A DNA stretch of 64,000 nt from DATARH01 sp038228485 (lineage in GTDB: Bacteria > Pseudomonadota > Alphaproteobacteria > ATCC43930 > CGMCC-115725): the NCBI GenBank assembly GCA_038228485.1, contig JBBRPG010000001.1, positions 1 through 64,000 of the forward strand. Reading direction: 5' to 3'. Shown here in pieces: positions 23,352 to 33,855 of the stretch. The translations under genes and the position numbers were made by a program. Each line of letters opens with the position of its first letter. The stretch's first letter is position 1. A model generated the notes under the pieces. The model saw only the letters and a list, made by a program, of their open reading frames with translations. It ran no database searches and was not told where the DNA came from.

Positions 23352-24360
23352 TCAGCTCACCAAATGGCACGAGACCCCGTGCCCCGGCCCAATCTCCTTT
23401 AACACCGGGACTTCCTGGCGGCAGCGATCCATCGCATAGGGGCAGCGGGTGTGGAAGGTGCAGCCGGGCGGCGGGCTGATCGGGCTCGGCACGTCACCCT
23501 GCAGCAGGCGCTTCTCACGCCGCAGCTTGGGGTTCGGCACCGGCACCGCCGACAGCAACGCCTCGGTGTAGGGGTGCTTTGGGTTGGTGAACAGGGTCTG
23601 CTTGTCGGCGTATTCGACGATCCTGCCGAGATACATCACCGCGATGCGGTGGCTGATATGCTCGACCACCGCGAGGTCGTGGGCGATGAAGAGATAGGAC
23701 AGCCGCTTCTCGCGCTGCAAATCCATCATCAAATTGATGACCTGCGCCTGGATCGACACGTCGAGCGCCGAGACCGGCTCGTCGGCGACGATCAGCTTGG
23801 GATTGAGCGCCAGGGCGCGGGCGATCGAGATGCGCTGACGCTGACCGCCAGAGAACTCGTGCGGATATGCGTTCATCTGGCTGCGCCGCAGCCCGACCTG
23901 GTCGAAGATCTCGCCGACCTGGACATCCTGCTGCTTGCCGTGAGCCAGCCCGTGGACGGCAAGCGGTTCGCCGACGATGTCGCCCGCTGACATGCGCGGG
24001 TTCAACGACGAGAACGGGTCCTGAAAGATCATCTGCATCTGGCGGCGGTAGGGCCGCATCGCCGCCTTGCCGAGGCGGGTCACGTCGTGCCCATCGAGGA
24101 GGATCGAACCTTCGGTCGGCTCGATCAGGCGCATCACGGTGCGCGCCACGGTCGACTTGCCGCAGCCCGACTCGCCGACGAGGCCCAAGGTCTCACCCTC
24201 GCCGATCGAAAAGCTGACCCCGTCGACCGCGTAGACCTGGCCGACGGTGCGGCGCAACAGGCCCTTCTTGACCGGGAAGTGCTTTTTTAGGTTGACGACG
24301 TCGAGCACCTTCTCGATGGCGGCCGGCCGCGGCGCGATATCGTTCATGACGGGGGCGGGG

Positions 24361-24368
<8 letters not shown>
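23352..24368 (-). CDS. dppF: Peptide ABC transporter ATP-binding protein DppF/OppF
   Basis: 338 residues. Walker A GESGCGKSTVAR, signature FSGGQRQRISIARAL, Walker B LIVADEPVSALD, and the C-terminal oligo_HPY region with the Cys cluster of this family (GCTFHTRCPYAMDRCRQEVP) that can hold an Fe-S cluster. Start ATG 24368 overlaps the end of dppD by 8 bases, so translation is coupled; longer in-frame extension covers dppD and is not used. Last gene of the dppBCDF set. Confidence 0.92.
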
Positions 24369-25437
<1,069 letters not shown>

Positions 25438-25470
25438 CTACTAAATGTGCTTCCGTGGCAACATCGCCGC

Positions 25471-26364
25471 TTAGCTGCGCTGCCGCGGATCGAGCAGATC
25501 GCGCAATGCGTCGCCCAACAAATTCGTGCCAAACACGACGAAGCTGATCGCCAGGCCGGGAAAGATTACCAGCCATGGCGCGGTGCGGACATATTCGGCC
25601 GCCGACTCCGACAGCATCCGGCCCCAGGACGGGTGCGGCTCGGGGACGCCAAGGCCAAGGAACGACAGCGACGACTCGGTGAGGATGGTCGAGCCGAGCT
25701 GCGCCGTCGCCAGCACGATCAGCGGCGCCAGGGTGTTGGGCAGCACATGGCGCAGCGCGATGCGCTTCTCGCTCATGCCGATCGCCTTCGCCGCCTCGAC
25801 AAACGGCTGCTCGCGCAAGCTAAGCGTGTTGGCGCGGATGACCCGGGCGACATAGGGCACCAGCGGGATCGCGATCGCCAGGATCGTATTGTGCAAGGAG
25901 GGACCAAGCGCCGCCGCCATGATGATCGCCATCACCAGCAGCGGCAGCGACTGCATCATCTCGAGAACGCGCTGGGTGATCAGATCGAACCAGCCGAGCA
26001 GATAGCCCGACACCAGCCCCAGCATCACGCCGATCGACGAGCCGAGCAGCATCGAGCCGACGCTGACCGCCAGCGAAATCCGCGCGCCGTAAATAATGCG
26101 GCTGTAGACATCGCGTCCCATAAAGTCGCAGCCGAGCCAATGCGCCGCGCTGGGCTTCGCCAAGGAAACCGCCGCGTTGGTGGTCAGCGGGTCGTAGACG
26201 GTGATCAGCGGCGCGAAGACCGCGGCCAGCACGAACAGCGCCATGATTACCGCGCCGATCGCCCCCAGGGGGTAGCGGCGGATGAAGAACCGAACGGCGC
26301 CCCAGCGGGAATGGACATTGGCGCCGGCGGCGGCCAATTCGGCGTTAAAATCGAGCGTGCTCAT
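25471..26364 (-). CDS. dppC: Peptide ABC transporter permease DppC/OppC
   Basis: 297 residues, six membrane segments (first at ~33-55: GAIGAVIMALFVLAAVFAPL), the OppC N-terminal domain and the EAA coupling loop (EAAKAIGMSEKRIALRHVLP). 33 bases after dppB. Inner-membrane channel half. Confidence 0.92.
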   Translation of the reverse strand: MSTLDFNAELAAAGANVHSRWGAVRFFIRRYPLGAIGAVIMALFVLAAVFAPLITVYDPLTTNAAVSLAKPSAAHWLGCDFMGRDVYSRIIYGARISLAVSVGSMLLGSSIGVMLGLVSGYLLGWFDLITQRVLEMMQSLPLLVMAIIMAAALGPSLHNTILAIAIPLVPYVARVIRANTLSLREQPFVEAAKAIGMSEKRIALRHVLPNTLAPLIVLATAQLGSTILTESSLSFLGLGVPEPHPSWGRMLSESAAEYVRTAPWLVIFPGLAISFVVFGTNLLGDALRDLLDPRQRS

Positions 26365-26397
26365 GCGGATCCCCTGTCCACGGTGCGTTCTGCGACG

Positions 26398-27345
26398 CTA
26401 GTTGCCGTACTTGATACGCGGATCGACCGCTGCGTACAGCATGTCGATGATGAAGTTGATCGTCACCACCACGATGGCGATGAACATCACCAGGTTCTGC
26501 ACCATCGGATAGTCGCGCCAGCGGATCGCCTCGACCAGGAAACGCGCCACCCCGGGGATGTTGAACACGGTCTCGGTGACGATCAGCCCGCCCAAAAGAA
26601 ACGCCGCCTCGATCCCGATCACCGTGATCACCGGCAGCAATGCGTTTTTAAGCGCGTGGTAATAGTTGATCGCGCGCTCGGGCGCGCCTTTCGAGCGCGC
26701 CGTGCGGATGTAATCCTGGCGCAAGACCTCGAGCATCGACGAGCGGGTCAGCCGCATCATCAAGGCCGAGCTGCGGAAACCGACCGCCGCCGCCGGAACG
26801 CTGTACATCAGGATCGCGTTCCAGAACCCGGTCGGCTGGTCGCTGTAGATGGGGATCGTGCCAAACGAGGCGACAAAGCCCATCAAGATCAACAACCCCA
26901 GCCAGAAAGCGGGCATCGACAACCCGGACAGGCTGATCACCCGCAGGAAATAATCGAGGATCGTGTTCTGCTTGACCGCGCTGATCACCCCAAGCGGCAC
27001 GCCGATCAGCACCGAAAACGTCAGCGCGATCGCCGCGAGGCGCGCGGTGATCGGGAGGCGCGGCAGGATTTCTTGCAGCGCCGGCTTTTCGGTTTGGTAG
27101 GAATAGCCGAGATCGCCGTGCAGCAGGCCGCCGATCCAATCGACGTATTGCATCGGGATGGATTTATCGAGGCCGAGATCGTGCTCGATCTTCGCCTTGT
27201 CGGCCGGGTCGACGTAGCCGCCGGCGTCAAACAGGATGTCGGCGATGTTGCCGGGGGTCAGTCGCAGCAGGATAAAGATCAGCATCGAAATGCCGAACAG
27301 CGTCAGCAGCATCAGGCCGAAGCGCCGTACGATATAGGCCCCCAA
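26398..27345 (-). CDS. dppB: Peptide ABC transporter permease DppB/OppB
   Basis: About 315 residues from a TTG at 27345, six membrane segments, OppB hallmark LGAYIVRRFGLMLLTLFGIS at the N-terminus and coupling loop LRQDYIRTARSKGAPERAIN. The TTG is preferred to a start 50 codons upstream because GAGGGAGG sits 5 bases before it and the protein then begins like all DppB. First gene of the set: no dppA-like binding-protein gene lies upstream or downstream. Confidence 0.9.
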   Translation of the reverse strand: MGAYIVRRFGLMLLTLFGISMLIFILLRLTPGNIADILFDAGGYVDPADKAKIEHDLGLDKSIPMQYVDWIGGLLHGDLGYSYQTEKPALQEILPRLPITARLAAIALTFSVLIGVPLGVISAVKQNTILDYFLRVISLSGLSMPAFWLGLLILMGFVASFGTIPIYSDQPTGFWNAILMYSVPAAAVGFRSSALMMRLTRSSMLEVLRQDYIRTARSKGAPERAINYYHALKNALLPVITVIGIEAAFLLGGLIVTETVFNIPGVARFLVEAIRWRDYPMVQNLVMFIAIVVVTINFIIDMLYAAVDPRIKYGN

Positions 27346-27665
27346 CGCTGCCTCCCTCACTACCCTACCGGCGAAACGCTCGCCGGCGATCGCCGCGGTC
27401 TCCGGTTCCGGTTGTACCGCCTGTTCTGCCGTTGGCAGAGGGCGTACCGCACTCCGCGCCGCTCGGCAAGGCGAGCCAGCCTTGCCGTCGGTCAAAAGCG
27501 CGTGACGCCAAAGCAGACAGGCGGCTGGCCCCTCGTCACCCGATCACGACAGACACGCTATCACGGCGGCGAAGGCCGGTCGAATCGTCGCGCAAGGGAA
27601 AGCCGAATATCTTTGAGTAACGGTTCGCCGAGACAATCACCTCTGCTCTTGCGCTATTCTGCGGC
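27346..27665. other. 320-bp divergent intergenic region
   Basis: Lies between dppB and the UVR-like gene on opposite strands, so it must hold both promoters. No good open frame with an RBS, no repeat family seen elsewhere in the window, and no binding-protein remnant was recognised. Confidence 0.4.
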
Positions 27666-27923
27666 ATGATCAGCGCCGACGACATCGCCGCCAAACGCGC
27701 CCGGCTGGCCGCGGTTGAAACTGAGCTGGCCCGGCTGCGCGACCAATACGACTTGGCGACGAGCGCCTTCAAATTCGACGAAGCGCGCGAGCTTCACGCC
27801 CGCATCGAGACGAGCGAGAGCGAGCGGCGGACGCTGGCGGAAGGCCTGCCGCCGCAGCCGCCCATCACGGCGCAGCCTGCGATGCGGCGTCGCTTGCCGG
27901 TGCGGCGGCGGAGATGGCGCTAG
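27666..27923 (+). CDS. Small UVR-motif-like coiled-coil protein
   Basis: 85 residues. A helical hairpin covers residues 3-60 (AKRARLAAVETELARLRDQY, then DLATSAFKFDEARELHARI), the second part resembling the UVR motif of UvrB/UvrC-type proteins (Ala/Asp...Phe-Asp-Glu-Ala...Leu...Ile). The tail is Pro- then Arg-rich (RRRLPVRRRRWR) and could bind nucleic acid. No partner gene is obvious. It ends overlapping the convergent PAS gene by 4 bases. Confidence 0.6.
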   Translation: MISADDIAAKRARLAAVETELARLRDQYDLATSAFKFDEARELHARIETSESERRTLAEGLPPQPPITAQPAMRRRLPVRRRRWR

Positions 27924-28356
27924 CCGCCGCCCTTCAGCGCGGCGATCTCGCGGCGCAGTGCGCGCATCTCCTCGAAGCGGGCGGTGGCGTCGCGCAGAAA
28001 GGCGGCGATGCCGACGAGGCTTCCGGCGTCGTCGCGCACCGGCAGGATGGTGAACTCGATCGAGATCTGCCGCCCGTCCTTGTGCGCGGCCGGCACCGCC
28101 AGCACCGCGCCCTCGCCGTAGCGGCTTCGGTCCCGGCCATGACCTGATCGTAGCCCTGCCAATGCCGCCCGCGCAGCCGCTCGGGAATGATGAGGTCGAG
28201 CCGGGCGCCCAGCGCTTCCTCGGCGGTAAAGCCGAAAGTCCACGTCGCCGCCGCGTTCCAATAGCGGATGTGCCCGGCGGCGTCGGCATAGATCACCGCG
28301 TCCGGGCCCTCGGCAACGAGCCGGTCGGTGAAGTTCGCAGGCAACAGATCGATCAT
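27920..28356 (-). pseudogene. PAS-domain protein gene with a single-base frameshift
   Basis: From ATG 28356 the frame reads a PAS start (GPDAVIYADAAGHIRYWNAA, then GARLDLIIPERLRGRHWQGY) but goes off after MAGTEA near 28125. From there a different frame continues the PAS fold: RYGEGAVLAVPAAHKDGRQ, ISIEFTILPV, GIAAFLRDATARFEE, ending at 27920. Adding one A (GAA AGC CGC TAC) restores T-E-S-R-Y-G, the usual family sequence, so a single base was lost. An intact form would have ~145 residues and bind heme, flavin or a small ligand. ATG 28356 overlaps the chromate transporter stop (ATGA). Confidence 0.7.
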
Positions 28357-28907
28357 GGGCCGGCTCCCAACAGGTCGAGCAATCCGAACAGCACTCCGCC
28401 TGCCGCCAGCAACGGCACGGGGTGCATCCTCGGCCAGTAGAGCAGCGCCGCGGTCGCGGCGCCGGCGGCGATCCACACCGCCGGTCCGGCCGGCGAGGCG
28501 CGCAGCACCGCGATCCCGCCCGACAGGAACAGCCCGGCGGCGACCGGCGCCATGCCGCGCTCGACCGCCTGATGCCAAGGCGAACCCCGCCAGCGCCCCC
28601 AGAGTTTCGCGACGACGAACAGCAGCAGTGCGGCCGGCGCGTAGAACGACACCGTCGCGACCAAGGCGCCGGCCAACCCCGCCAGCTTCCAGCCGATCAG
28701 CGCCGCCAGCATCGAGCCCGGTCCCGGCGCGGCGCGCGACAGGGCGAAGAGGTCGGCGAACTCGCGCTGGCTGGTCCAGTGCTGCACCGACACCGATTGC
28801 TGGGCGATATCGGCGATCACCGAATTGCTGCCGCCGAACGACATCAGCGACAGCGGGGCAAAGACCAGGAACAGGGTAGCGAGAGTGCCACCGACTGCGT
28901 CGCGCAT
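28353..28907 (-). CDS. Chromate transporter (CHR) domain protein, second half of a two-gene pair
   Basis: 184 residues, about six membrane segments, one CHR domain: FAPLSLMSFGGSNSVIADIA, then LSRAAPGPGSMLAALIGWKL with the Pro-Gly-Pro motif. Short-chain CHR proteins occur as adjacent pairs that act as an antiparallel heterodimer. The ATG is 2 bases after the stop of the partner at 28910. Exports chromate or a related oxyanion. Confidence 0.85.
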   Translation of the reverse strand: MRDAVGGTLATLFLVFAPLSLMSFGGSNSVIADIAQQSVSVQHWTSQREFADLFALSRAAPGPGSMLAALIGWKLAGLAGALVATVSFYAPAALLLFVVAKLWGRWRGSPWHQAVERGMAPVAAGLFLSGGIAVLRASPAGPAVWIAAGAATAALLYWPRMHPVPLLAAGGVLFGLLDLLGAGP

Positions 28908-28909
28908 CG

Positions 28910-29488
28910 CTAGGCGCGTCCCCGCGCCCAGGCAATGCCGATGCTGACCGGCGCCAACCCGAGCATCACCGGCAACATCGGCCAGCGCAGGATGCCGACG
29001 CACAGCACCACCCCCATCGCGATGCCGATCGAGACGGCGTCCGCGGCGCCCTTCGCCACGCTGCGGATGCCGGTCGAGAAGGTGAGGCCGACCACCGCCG
29101 CCGCGACCCCGTCGAGCACGGCATGCAGCGTCTTGTGGTCGCCGAGCCGGCCGTAGACCGCGCCGACGACGAGAATGATGACGAACGGCCCGAGCAGGAA
29201 GGCGAACGGCGCGGCGAAGGCGCCGATGCCGCCGCGCAGCCGCCGGCCGACGAGTACCGACAACTTGACGCCATTAGCGCCGGGAAGGCTCTGTCCCAGC
29301 GCCATCTCGGTAAGAAATTCCTGGTCGTCGAGCCAGCGCCGGCGCTGGACGATGTCGCGATAGATCCACCCCGCCGAACTGCCGCCAAAGCTACTGCAGC
29401 CGAGCTGCAGGAAGGCGAGAAAGAGGGCGGAGAGGCCGACACCCGCTACGGTCGGGATGTCAGCTGCGCTGTCCGTCGGTTCGCCCAC
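28910..29488 (-). CDS. Chromate transporter (CHR) domain protein, first half of a two-gene pair
   Basis: 192 residues from a GTG at 29488 (RBS GGAGAGG). CHR signatures FLQLGCSSFGGSSAGWIYRD and ALGQSLPGANGVKLSVLVG; about six membrane segments. Upstream partner of the CHR gene ending at 28353. Confidence 0.86.
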   Translation of the reverse strand: MGEPTDSAADIPTVAGVGLSALFLAFLQLGCSSFGGSSAGWIYRDIVQRRRWLDDQEFLTEMALGQSLPGANGVKLSVLVGRRLRGGIGAFAAPFAFLLGPFVIILVVGAVYGRLGDHKTLHAVLDGVAAAVVGLTFSTGIRSVAKGAADAVSIGIAMGVVLCVGILRWPMLPVMLGLAPVSIGIAWARGRA

Positions 29489-29544
29489 TCGCCTCTCCTG
29501 CTATCCGCCAATCCAGAATAGACGGCTTTGGCCGAACTTCCTCC

Positions 29545-29587
29545 GGCCATCCACGAATTGGTTGTCCTTTACTCGTGGATGCCCGGG
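29545..29587. repeat. Short inverted repeat, ATCCACG family
   Basis: ATCCACGA (29549-29556) and TCGTGGAT (29573-29580) with a 16-base loop, flanked by GGCC and GCCCGGGC. Similar in theme to the element at 57868-57945. Lies between the divergent chromate transporter and comEC genes. Confidence 0.5.
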
Positions 29588-29685
29588 CACAAGCATTCGC
29601 AGTCGATTATCGGCGTGGTTCAGCGACCGCCAATCCACTACCCCGCGATGATCCGATCTTGTAGCCTCGCCAAAAAGGGGAGGCT

Positions 29686-31860
29686 ATGGCGGACATCTCG
29701 GTCGCGGGCGAGGAGCTTGAAGCCGCGATTCCGCGCCACCGCGGTCCGTTTGCCGGCTTTTCCGCCGCGCTCGCCGCCGAGGGCGAGCGCCGTATCCTGT
29801 GGGCGCCGGTGTGGTTCGGCGCCGGCATCGCGCTTTATTTCACGCTGCTGATCGAGCCGCCGCTGTGGCTCGCGCTCACGGCACTGGCCGCCACCACGGT
29901 GTGTGCGGCCCTGGTCTGGCGCTGGCGGCCCTGGCGCAGCGCCGTCTTGTGCGTGACGTTGGCCGCCGCCGGGTTTGCGCTAATCACCGAGACCACGCGC
30001 GAGCGCACCGCGCCGATGCTCGAACACCGCCTAGCCGCCACAACCATCACCGGCCGGGTCATCGACATCGATACGCTCGACCGCGGGTGGAGGATCGTCA
30101 TGGCCCCCGATGCGATGTCCGGTCTCGACCCCGGTCAGCAGCCGCGCCGGCTGCGCATCCATGTCTCGGCGCAGAGCGACCTGCTGAGCCCCGGCGACCG
30201 GGTACAGCTCAAGGCCAGCCTCTACCCGGTGCCGGCGCAATCGATCCCCGGCGGACATGACATGCAGCGCGAGCTGTTCTTCGCCGAGATCGGCGGGGTC
30301 GGCTACAGCCTCGGCGGTGCGCACCGGCTGGCGCCGTCCGAGGATGCCGGCGCGCCTGGCGGGTGGCGGCAATGGGTCCTGCAAATCCGCACCGAGGTGA
30401 CGCGGCGCATCACCGCGGTGCTGCCCGGATCGACCGGCGGGGTCGCCACCGCCGTCATCGCCGGCAAGCGCGGCACGATGGACGAGACCATCAAGGAGGC
30501 GTTTCGCAACTCCGGCCTGTCGCATCTGCTGGCGATCGCCGGGCTGCATCTGGGCCTGGTCGGCGCGTTCGTGTTCTTCACGGTGCGCGGCGGGCTGGCG
30601 CTGATCCCCTACGTCGCGCTGCGCCTGCCGATCAAGAAGATCGCCGCCGGCGCGACCCTGATCGTGCTGTTCTGCTATCTGCTGCTGTCCGGCGCGGCGA
30701 TCCCGACCGAGCGCGCCTTTGTGATGAACGGCATCGTCTTTGCCGCGATCCTGATCGACCGGCTGCGCATCTCGATGCGCATCTGCGCGATTGCCGCGGC
30801 GGTGGTGCTGGTGCTCGAACCGGCGAGCCTCGCCGGGGTCAGCTTTCAGATGTCGTTCGGCGCGGTGGTGGCGCTGATCGCGGTCTACGAAACCTGGGGC
30901 GGCAACCTCGCGCGGCTGCTGCACCGCGGCGGGTTCGGCCGCAAGGTGCTGGCCTATTGCGCCGGGAGCGCGGTGACGACGGTGGTTGCGACCATCGGCA
31001 CCGAGCCGTTTTCGATCTACCATTTCCACAAGCTGACCCTGTATTCGCCGCTCGCCAACGTCATCGCGGTGCCGATATCGGCGCTGTGGACATTACCGTG
31101 CGGGGTCATCGCCTGCCTGTTGATGCCGTTCGGGCTGGAGCGACTGGCGCTGGTGCCGATGGGCTGGGGCATCGACGCGACGATCTGGGTGGCAGAGCGC
31201 GTCGCGGCGCTGCCCGGCAATATCTGGACGATGCCGCGACTGCCGGTGTGGGGGCTGGCGCTGGTCGCGTTCGGCGGGCTGTGGCTGGCGCTGTGGCAAG
31301 GCAAGTGGCGGCGCTGGGGTGCGCCGGCAATGGCGATCGGGTTGGCGTCGATGGCGCTGACCCGACCGCCCGACATCGTCATCAGCGATCTCGGGCGGTT
31401 TGTCGCCGTCCGCGCCCCCGACGGCGACTATTACGCCGGCGGCGGCAATGGCGAGCGCATCGTCCGTAGCCTGTTCGCCAGCGAGATGCACGCCGAGCTG
31501 CTGCCGTGGCCGGCGGCAAATACCAATGCGGGCGAAACGCTGACCTGCGGCGACGATGCCTGCACCTACACCGCGCGTAACAAGCGGGTGGCGGTCGTCA
31601 GCGACGAGAAAGGCTTGCCCAGGGGGTGCGACGGGGTTGACGCGATCGTCAGCCAAGTGCCGGCCGGGTTCGCGTGCCGGCAGCGTCTCACGGTGGTCGA
31701 CCGCATCGACACCTGGCGGCGCGGCGCGGTGGCGCTGTGGCTCGACCCCGGCGGCATCACGGTGATGGGCGCCAATGACAGCCGCGGTGATCGGCCATGG
31801 GTCCCGCATCCAGTCTCCCGCGCGGAGCGCGAGCGGACCAAAGCGGCGGAACCCGAATAG
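29686..31860 (+). CDS. comEC: ComEC/Rec2-family DNA-uptake channel protein
   Basis: 724 residues. N-terminal membrane segments (~40-95), an OB-like periplasmic domain (DUF4131, ~95-215), and the multi-span Competence domain with its signature SGLSHLLAIAGLHLGLVG and LSGAAIPTERAFVMNG. The C-terminal ~150 residues (VISDLGRFVAVRAPDGDYY...) have cysteines (ETLTCGDDACTYTA; GFACRQR) but lack the metallo-beta-lactamase motif HxHxDH, as usual in alphaproteobacteria. It forms the inner-membrane channel for single-stranded DNA. RBS GGGGAGG is 3 bases before the ATG. No other competence gene is near. Confidence 0.88.
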   Translation: MADISVAGEELEAAIPRHRGPFAGFSAALAAEGERRILWAPVWFGAGIALYFTLLIEPPLWLALTALAATTVCAALVWRWRPWRSAVLCVTLAAAGFALITETTRERTAPMLEHRLAATTITGRVIDIDTLDRGWRIVMAPDAMSGLDPGQQPRRLRIHVSAQSDLLSPGDRVQLKASLYPVPAQSIPGGHDMQRELFFAEIGGVGYSLGGAHRLAPSEDAGAPGGWRQWVLQIRTEVTRRITAVLPGSTGGVATAVIAGKRGTMDETIKEAFRNSGLSHLLAIAGLHLGLVGAFVFFTVRGGLALIPYVALRLPIKKIAAGATLIVLFCYLLLSGAAIPTERAFVMNGIVFAAILIDRLRISMRICAIAAAVVLVLEPASLAGVSFQMSFGAVVALIAVYETWGGNLARLLHRGGFGRKVLAYCAGSAVTTVVATIGTEPFSIYHFHKLTLYSPLANVIAVPISALWTLPCGVIACLLMPFGLERLALVPMGWGIDATIWVAERVAALPGNIWTMPRLPVWGLALVAFGGLWLALWQGKWRRWGAPAMAIGLASMALTRPPDIVISDLGRFVAVRAPDGDYYAGGGNGERIVRSLFASEMHAELLPWPAANTNAGETLTCGDDACTYTARNKRVAVVSDEKGLPRGCDGVDAIVSQVPAGFACRQRLTVVDRIDTWRRGAVALWLDPGGITVMGANDSRGDRPWVPHPVSRAERERTKAAEPE

Positions 31861-32899
31861 CTATTTCCACGCAGTCTTGGGCGCCTTGCCGAGGTTGACC
31901 GGCCCCAGGAACATGTCGCCGTCCTTGACCGTGAAAAAGGTCGAGATCGCCGGCCCGATCATCGCCAGCCCCAATTTGATCGGGGTCACATCGCTTTCCG
32001 GCACCAATCCCGCCAGCGACAGGGCCGTCAACAACTGGTCGTAACCGGCGACCTCTATCGCGACCGAGCCGTTCGGCTGGAGGTTCGGATCGAGCGCGAG
32101 GGCGCCGTTGCCGGTGATGTCGACCTTGTCCCAGGCGATTTCGCTGTGCTCGAGCTTGAGCGTGCCGCCGGCCTGACGCCAGCCCGCTATCGCATCGGCG
32201 AGCGGCCCGCCGGGCACCGGGCCCATCACAGCCAAACCCAGCGAAAGATCGTCGAGCGTGTTGCTGAACGGCGGCGGCGGCGCTGGGACCGTGACGCCGC
32301 GCAGCTCGGCGGCGAAGCTGAGATACGGGTCGGTCGGCGCTTTCGGCGGCTGCGTCGGCAGGATCACCCAGGTGATTGCCTGGTCGAACGCGATGGGGCC
32401 GAGCGCGCCGATGGGGGGGGGTGTCGGTCTTCGACTTGCCCAAGGTCAGCCAGATCGTCGAGCCCCCATCGGGCCGCACCGAAACCGCGCCGGTTGCGCT
32501 CTGCGCGCTGAGCTTGGGCGGCGCGTCGCCACCACCGGCGACCGCTGCGTCGAGCCCGTTCGGCAGGGCGAACCGCCAATTCGCGAAATCCCCGGGCAGC
32601 GCGCTGGCGACCAGGCGCGGCGCAGTCGCGTCGATCCCCGCCGGCGCCACATTGATGTGCAGCCCGGTCAGCTCGATGCGGAAGCGGAACGGATACCCGC
32701 CGGTGTCGAGCGCCTGCCAGGTGATGTCGGTGTTGTCGGCCTTCGCCGAGGCGGCAAAAGCGGCGAGCTCGGTCTTGATCTGCTTCGCCGCATAGAGCCA
32801 GAAGCCGGTGTACGCCGCCGCCACGACAAGGAGGATCGCAACGGCGACCGCCGCGCTATGCCGTACCCAGGGATGGTTCCACCGCCCCAGCATCGTCAC
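31861..32899 (-). pseudogene. DUF2125-domain protein gene broken at a nine-C tract
   Basis: The first part (GTG 32899: SAAVAVAILLVVAAAYTGFW membrane anchor, then DITWQALDTGGYPFRFRIEL and ANWRFALPNGL) matches the DUF2125 family. At 32413-32421 (nine G on the plus strand) the frame is lost after KSKTDT; another frame resumes as IGALGPIAFDQAITWVILPT and continues through GPISTF-type DUF2125 sequence to the stop at 31861. One C too many or too few explains it. The full product would be ~345 residues, anchored by one N-terminal helix, function unknown. A homopolymer of this length could be phase-variable or a sequencing slip. Confidence 0.75.
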
Positions 32900-32915
32900 G
32901 CGGCGCAGGACGCCG

Positions 32916-33842
32916 CTACCCCGCCTGATGCAGCTTCAACCCCGCGCTCGGCCACTCGACCGCGACCAGCTTTCCGGTCCACGACAGGGTGATGAACGCG
33001 GTCTTCATCTCGGGCCCGCCAAAGCAGATGTTGGTGGTCATCGGGTCGGGCATCGGCGTGTGCTCGACATGGCGGCCGTCGGGCGAGATCACGGTAATGC
33101 CGCCATTGATCAGGGTCGCGACCGCGATGCGGCCGTCCGCCTGCACCGCCAGCGAGTCGAAGCGCTGATAGCCGCCCATCCCGGCGACGATGCGGCCGCC
33201 ATGCGGCGACGGCCACGTGTCTTTTTTGACGACTCCCGGCTCGACGATGTCAAAGGCCCACAGCCGGGCCGCCTCGGTCTCGGCAACGTAGAGCGTCTTG
33301 CCGTCGGGCGACAGGCCGATGCCGTTCGGCGTAATCAGCGGGTGGGCGACCTCGACGATGCCGGAGCCGTCGCGCTTGGCGTAATAAACGCCGCCGACAT
33401 CCATGTCTCGCGCGCGCCGCTTACCGAGATCGGTGAAATAGATGCCGCCGTGCGCGTCGCAAACCAAATCGTTTGGCCCGCGCAACTGGTGTCCGCCGCA
33501 CTCGCGGTAGAGCACGTCAACCGCGCCGGTGGCGAGGTCCACCCGCTCGAGACGTCCGCCGCTGTAATCTCTGGCCTGGACAAGCGGCCGGCGGCGACCC
33601 TGGTCGTCGACCGCCCATTCGAAGCCGCCATTGTTGACGACATAGGCTTTCCCGTCAGCCCCTATCGCCGCGCCGTTGGGGCCTCCACCAGGTCGGGCGA
33701 CGACCGTCTTGGTTCCGTCCGCCGCGACCCGGGTCAGCGAACCGGCGGCGATCTCGACCAGGATCACCGAGCCGTCGGCGCAGGCGACCGGGCCTTCGGG
33801 GAATTGCAGCCCCTCGGTGACCGTGCGAATGTCCATCGCCAT
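32916..33842 (-). CDS. SMP-30/gluconolactonase-family protein
   Basis: 308 residues, six-bladed beta-propeller lactonase family: opening EGLQFPEGPVACADGSVILVEI (metal-ligand Glu in FPEGP), GGGPNGAAIGADGKAYVVNN, RGPNDLVCDAHGGIYFTD and ITPNGIGLSPDGKTLYVAE, giving the Asn and Asp ligands. Hydrolyses a sugar or other lactone with Ca2+ or Zn2+. 13 bases downstream of the Rieske gene, so one transcription unit. Confidence 0.88.
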   Translation of the reverse strand: MAMDIRTVTEGLQFPEGPVACADGSVILVEIAAGSLTRVAADGTKTVVARPGGGPNGAAIGADGKAYVVNNGGFEWAVDDQGRRRPLVQARDYSGGRLERVDLATGAVDVLYRECGGHQLRGPNDLVCDAHGGIYFTDLGKRRARDMDVGGVYYAKRDGSGIVEVAHPLITPNGIGLSPDGKTLYVAETEAARLWAFDIVEPGVVKKDTWPSPHGGRIVAGMGGYQRFDSLAVQADGRIAVATLINGGITVISPDGRHVEHTPMPDPMTTNICFGGPEMKTAFITLSWTGKLVAVEWPSAGLKLHQAG

Positions 33843-33855
33843 CGCGGCCGCCGGA

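Noticed and set aside
25447..27669. A 740-codon plus-strand frame
   Set aside because: Antisense to dppC and dppB; composition (Arg, Gln, His, Asp) is that of a shadow frame and no motif is present.
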